DNA of 64,000 nucleotides from Marilutibacter penaei (GTDB taxonomy: Bacteria > Pseudomonadota > Gammaproteobacteria > Xanthomonadales > Xanthomonadaceae): contig NZ_JACHTE010000009.1 in assembly GCF_014145395.1 (NCBI RefSeq), positions 91,075 through 155,074 of the forward strand, given 5' to 3'. The notes below the pieces were generated by a model, which was given only the letters and a program-made list of their open reading frames with translations, made no database searches and had not been told where the DNA came from. The position numbers were made by a program, and so were the translations under genes. Shown here piece after piece: positions 60,253-64,000 of the stretch. The first letter of the stretch is position 1. Each line of letters begins with the position of its first letter.

Positions 60253-60594
60253 TCAGGCCGACTTCAAGGTGCCCTTGGGCAGGACATTGGCGATGGCGCC
60301 CTTCTGCACGCGGACCTGGACGGTGTCGGCGATCTGGACCGTGATGAAGCTCTCGCCCACCTCGGTGATGGTGCCGGCGATGCCGCCGTTGGTGACGACC
60401 TCGTCGCCCTTGCCGAGCTTCTCGATCATGGCCCGATGCTCCTTCTGCCGCTTCATCTGCGGGCGGATCATCAGGAAGTACATGATGGCGATCAGGGCGA
60501 TCGGGAAGAGCAGCTGCATGCCCATGCCGGGGGCGGCCGGCGCGGCGGCCACGGTGGCGTGGGCGGGGGCGATCAGGAGGTCGAGCAGGTTCAT
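60253..60594 (-). CDS. yajC: Preprotein translocase subunit YajC
   Basis: A 113-residue protein with one membrane helix (about 26-48, LLFPIALIAIMYFLMIRPQ) and a small cytoplasmic beta domain (GDEVVTNGGIAGTITEV). It copurifies with SecDF. First gene of the Sec cluster. In many related genomes tgt is only tens of bases upstream; here 610 bp of repeats lie between. Confidence 0.95.
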   Translation of the reverse strand: MNLLDLLIAPAHATVAAAPAAPGMGMQLLFPIALIAIMYFLMIRPQMKRQKEHRAMIEKLGKGDEVVTNGGIAGTITEVGESFITVQIADTVQVRVQKGAIANVLPKGTLKSA

Positions 60595-60741
60595 CGGGAT
60601 GTCCTGGGGCGAAATAACGGGGGATTATGCCATCTTTCCGGGGGCGGCCCCGGGGGCTGGACGGTTGGAGTGCGGCTCGGCGCTGGAGTTCCCCCCCTCC
60701 CCCGACAGGACCTGATCAGTGGGCGCATCTCGGCCCGGCGC

Positions 60742-60845
60742 CGGGGCTACGGGGGCTTGGCTCTACCCTCGGTCGGGGCTTTCCTGCCCCGACTCGGGCG
60801 CGCGCCATCCATGGCGCGCTCGGACGCCAAGCCCCCGCATCCCCG
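60742..60845 (+). repeat. Structured palindromic repeat unit, copy A
   Basis: Outer arms 60742-60761 and 60826-60845 are inverted with 17 of 20 matches and enclose two hairpins. Hairpin 1 is GTCGGGGC (60772-60779), loop TTTCCT, GCCCCGAC (60786-60793), with flanking CCC/GGG. Hairpin 2 is GCGCGCCAT (60800-60808), loop CC, ATGGCGCGC (60811-60819). The fold would be a three-way junction. The core 60766-60819 recurs inverted in copy B with compensated changes. It resembles REP-type extragenic palindromes in general, but the three-stem layout is unusual to me. Confidence 0.75.
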
Positions 60846-60947
60846 TCACCTCGGCGATGTCACTGGAGCTTGATTCGCTGGTTGGCGCAACACGGCCATC
60901 TCGCCGGAGAGCGCTTTCCAGACCGATACGGTGTCAGAGGAAGCGGA

Positions 60948-61043
60948 CCGGCCGGGGTCCCGCGGCAGAGCCGGCCATGGATGGCCGGCGCCCGAGTCAG
61001 GGCAGGAAAGCCCTGACCGAGGGAAGAGCGGGATACCGGCCGG
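60948..61043 (-). repeat. Structured palindromic repeat unit, copy B (inverted)
   Basis: The core 60970-61023 is the reverse complement of copy A's core with six differences in 54 positions. Hairpin 2 is GCCGGCCAT/ATGGCCGGC (60970-60978 and 60981-60989). Hairpin 1 is GTCAGGGC/GCCCTGAC (60996-61003 and 61010-61017) with the same 6-base loop. The six differences form three compensated pairs. Outer arms 60948-60963 and 61028-61043 match at 14 of 16 positions, with a sequence unlike A's outer arms but in the same place. Confidence 0.75.
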
Positions 61044-61099
61044 GCCGATTCCGGTCCGATCGGGCTGCGGGGATTCCTCAGCCCGGGGCCCCGGCGCCG

Positions 61100-61173
61100 G
61101 GCCGACGTAGCACCGGCAGGGCCGCGCAGATTCTCCGCCCCACGGCCCTGATACAAGGCCGACGTAGCACCGG
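61100..61173 (+). repeat. Direct 17-mer pair flanking a hairpin
   Basis: GGCCGACGTAGCACCGG occurs at 61100-61116 and 61157-61173. Between them CAGGGCCG (61117-61124) pairs with CGGCCCTG (61143-61150). The GTAGCACCGG part is reminiscent of the GTAG-headed palindromes of Stenotrophomonas, an inference from memory. It lies just downstream of the tgt stop, on the side of tgt mRNA 3' ends. Confidence 0.6.
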
Positions 61174-61204
61174 AAATTGCCCCTCGGCGGAGAGTGCGGC
61201 TGGA

Positions 61205-63375
<2,171 letters not shown>

Positions 63376-63413
63376 GGACGGGCGGCACGTCGACGGCCGT
63401 CCATTGTAGGGTT

Positions 63414-63845
63414 TCAGCGCTCGAACCGGGTCGAAAGGACGATCGACGACGTCGTGCGCTCCACGCCCTCGAGGGCGCCGATGCGGTCGGTCAATTCATC
63501 CATCTCGACCACCGTCGGCACCATGCCCATCGCGACCAGGTCGAAGGGCCCGCTGACCGAGTGCAGGGATCGCACCTCCGGCATCGCGCGCAGGGCCTCG
63601 ACCACGGCCTGCATCTGCTTCGGCAACACGGTGATCATGATGTGCGCGCGGATGTGGCCGTGCTCCACCTGGTCATGAACCCGGACGGTATAGCCTGCGA
63701 TGATGCCGTTGCGCTCCAGGCGCTCGATCCGGCTCTGCACGGTGGTGCGCGACAGCCTCAGCCGCCGTGCGATGTCGGCCACTGAAGCGCGCGCGTCTTC
63801 GCGCAGGAGCGAAAGCAGTTGCTGGTCCGAGGCAGTGATCTTCAC
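63414..63845 (-). CDS. Lrp/AsnC family transcriptional regulator
   Basis: A 143-residue regulator: N-terminal HTH ([37 protein letters not shown]) and a C-terminal RAM effector domain ([32 protein letters not shown]). The start is GTG 63845. Such proteins bind amino acids and form octamers that wrap DNA. It is divergent from the gene at the window's right edge; the shared 118-bp AT-rich spacer has an array of GACGA boxes, so it probably controls both itself and that neighbour. Confidence 0.94.
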   Translation of the reverse strand: MKITASDQQLLSLLREDARASVADIARRLRLSRTTVQSRIERLERNGIIAGYTVRVHDQVEHGHIRAHIMITVLPKQMQAVVEALRAMPEVRSLHSVSGPFDLVAMGMVPTVVEMDELTDRIGALEGVERTTSSIVLSTRFER

Positions 63846-63860
63846 TTCGAGATCCCTTTG

Positions 63861-63918
63861 TCGTCATTTAGACGAAAACATGTTCAATTTCGTCTGAAGT
63901 TACACTATCTATCGACGA
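63861..63918. promoter_or_regulatory. GACGA box array in the Lrp divergent promoter region
   Basis: Four boxes alternate in orientation: TCGTC 63861-63865, GACGA 63871-63875, TCGTC 63890-63894, GACGA 63914-63918. The central pair extends to AGACGAAA (63870-63877) and TTTCGTCT (63888-63895), a perfect 8-bp inverted repeat. The spacer is AT-rich, unlike the rest of the window. These are likely sites of the adjacent Lrp-type protein. Confidence 0.6.
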
Positions 63919-63963
63919 AATTATCCACATAATGAGGCATTCGCGTCCAGGAAAGGAGGAAAC

Positions 63964-64000
63964 ATGAGCATCATCGACACCCTTGCCCCGCTCCGAGCCC
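63964..64000 (+). CDS. N-terminus of an unidentified gene (truncated by window edge)
   Basis: ATG 63964 follows GAAAGGAGGA, an excellent ribosome binding site, and gives MSIIDTLAPLRA before the window ends. Too short to identify. Its position divergent from an Lrp-type gene suggests an amino acid metabolism or transport gene under that regulator. A CATAAT -10-like box lies at 63928-63933. Confidence 0.6.
   Translation, partial: MSIIDTLAPLRA

Larger units (their letters stand above)
60595..61204. other. Gene-free, repeat-filled spacer between yajC and tgt
   Basis: No supported gene. Short open frames here are composition effects without ribosome binding sites. The spacer holds two mirrored structured units, a pair of direct 17-mers and several GC palindromes, described separately. 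Any promoter for yajC-secD-secF must lie here; I could not pick boxes with confidence. Confidence 0.6.

Overview
The window is very GC-rich gammaproteobacterial chromosome. Gene content and order (dnaE-accA-tilS-xseB-ispA; leuS-lptE-holA-nadD-rsfS; maf-rng-yhdP with tldD, darP and pmbA; queA-tgt-yajC-secD-secF) point to the Xanthomonadaceae/Lysobacteraceae (Luteimonas/Lysobacter-like). This placement rests on recognised protein families and synteny, not on a search. Almost every base is coding. I see no rRNA, tRNA, CRISPR array, prophage or insertion sequence.

Layout: 1-9.4 kb holds a truncated gene, a DUF1232-like protein, dnaE, a small secreted four-cysteine protein, accA, tilS, xseB, ispA and a DUF4870 membrane protein. 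9.5-19.1 kb holds the TldD/PmbA protease pair around darP on the opposite strand, the giant envelope protein YhdP, RNase G and Maf. 19.3-25.0 kb is a patchwork: SIMPL protein, 50-residue peptide, TonB-like protein, rlmH, and a GH43 glycosidase plus PhoX-type phosphatase that separate rlmH from rsfS. 25.0-30.7 kb is the leftward leuS-lptE-holA-nadD-rsfS operon. 31-42 kb carries accessory and housekeeping genes: amidohydrolase, SemiSWEET, thioredoxin-TPR chaperone, thioesterase-like protein, a receptor-like Ser/Thr kinase fused to a sulfatase-modifying-type domain, DUF502, DUF885 peptidase, DEAD-box helicase and an Asp/Asn hydroxylase. 42-46.6 kb holds two adjacent M13 metallopeptidases. 46.6-57.3 kb holds rhomboid protease, alkyltransferase-like protein, Pit phosphate transporter with its DUF47 partner, CorC-like and ExoD proteins, a c-di-GMP enzyme co-transcribed with a PhnD-like binding protein, trmJ and suhB. 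57.3-64 kb holds secF-secD-yajC, a 610-bp repeat-filled gap, tgt-queA (queuosine synthesis), an Lrp-type regulator and the start of a divergent gene.

The genes serve mainly DNA/RNA metabolism, envelope assembly (LptE, YhdP, SecDF-YajC, AccA, IspA) and extracytoplasmic proteolysis. The most interesting non-coding signals are two mirrored repeat units at 60742-61043 whose differences are nearly all compensated base-pair changes, a 33-bp hairpin at 46597-46694 whose only mismatches are G-U on one strand, and an array of GACGA boxes in front of the Lrp gene. The most interesting protein-level signals are the PhnD-like/GGDEF-EAL pair without an ABC transporter, and the kinase-SUMF1-like fusion.
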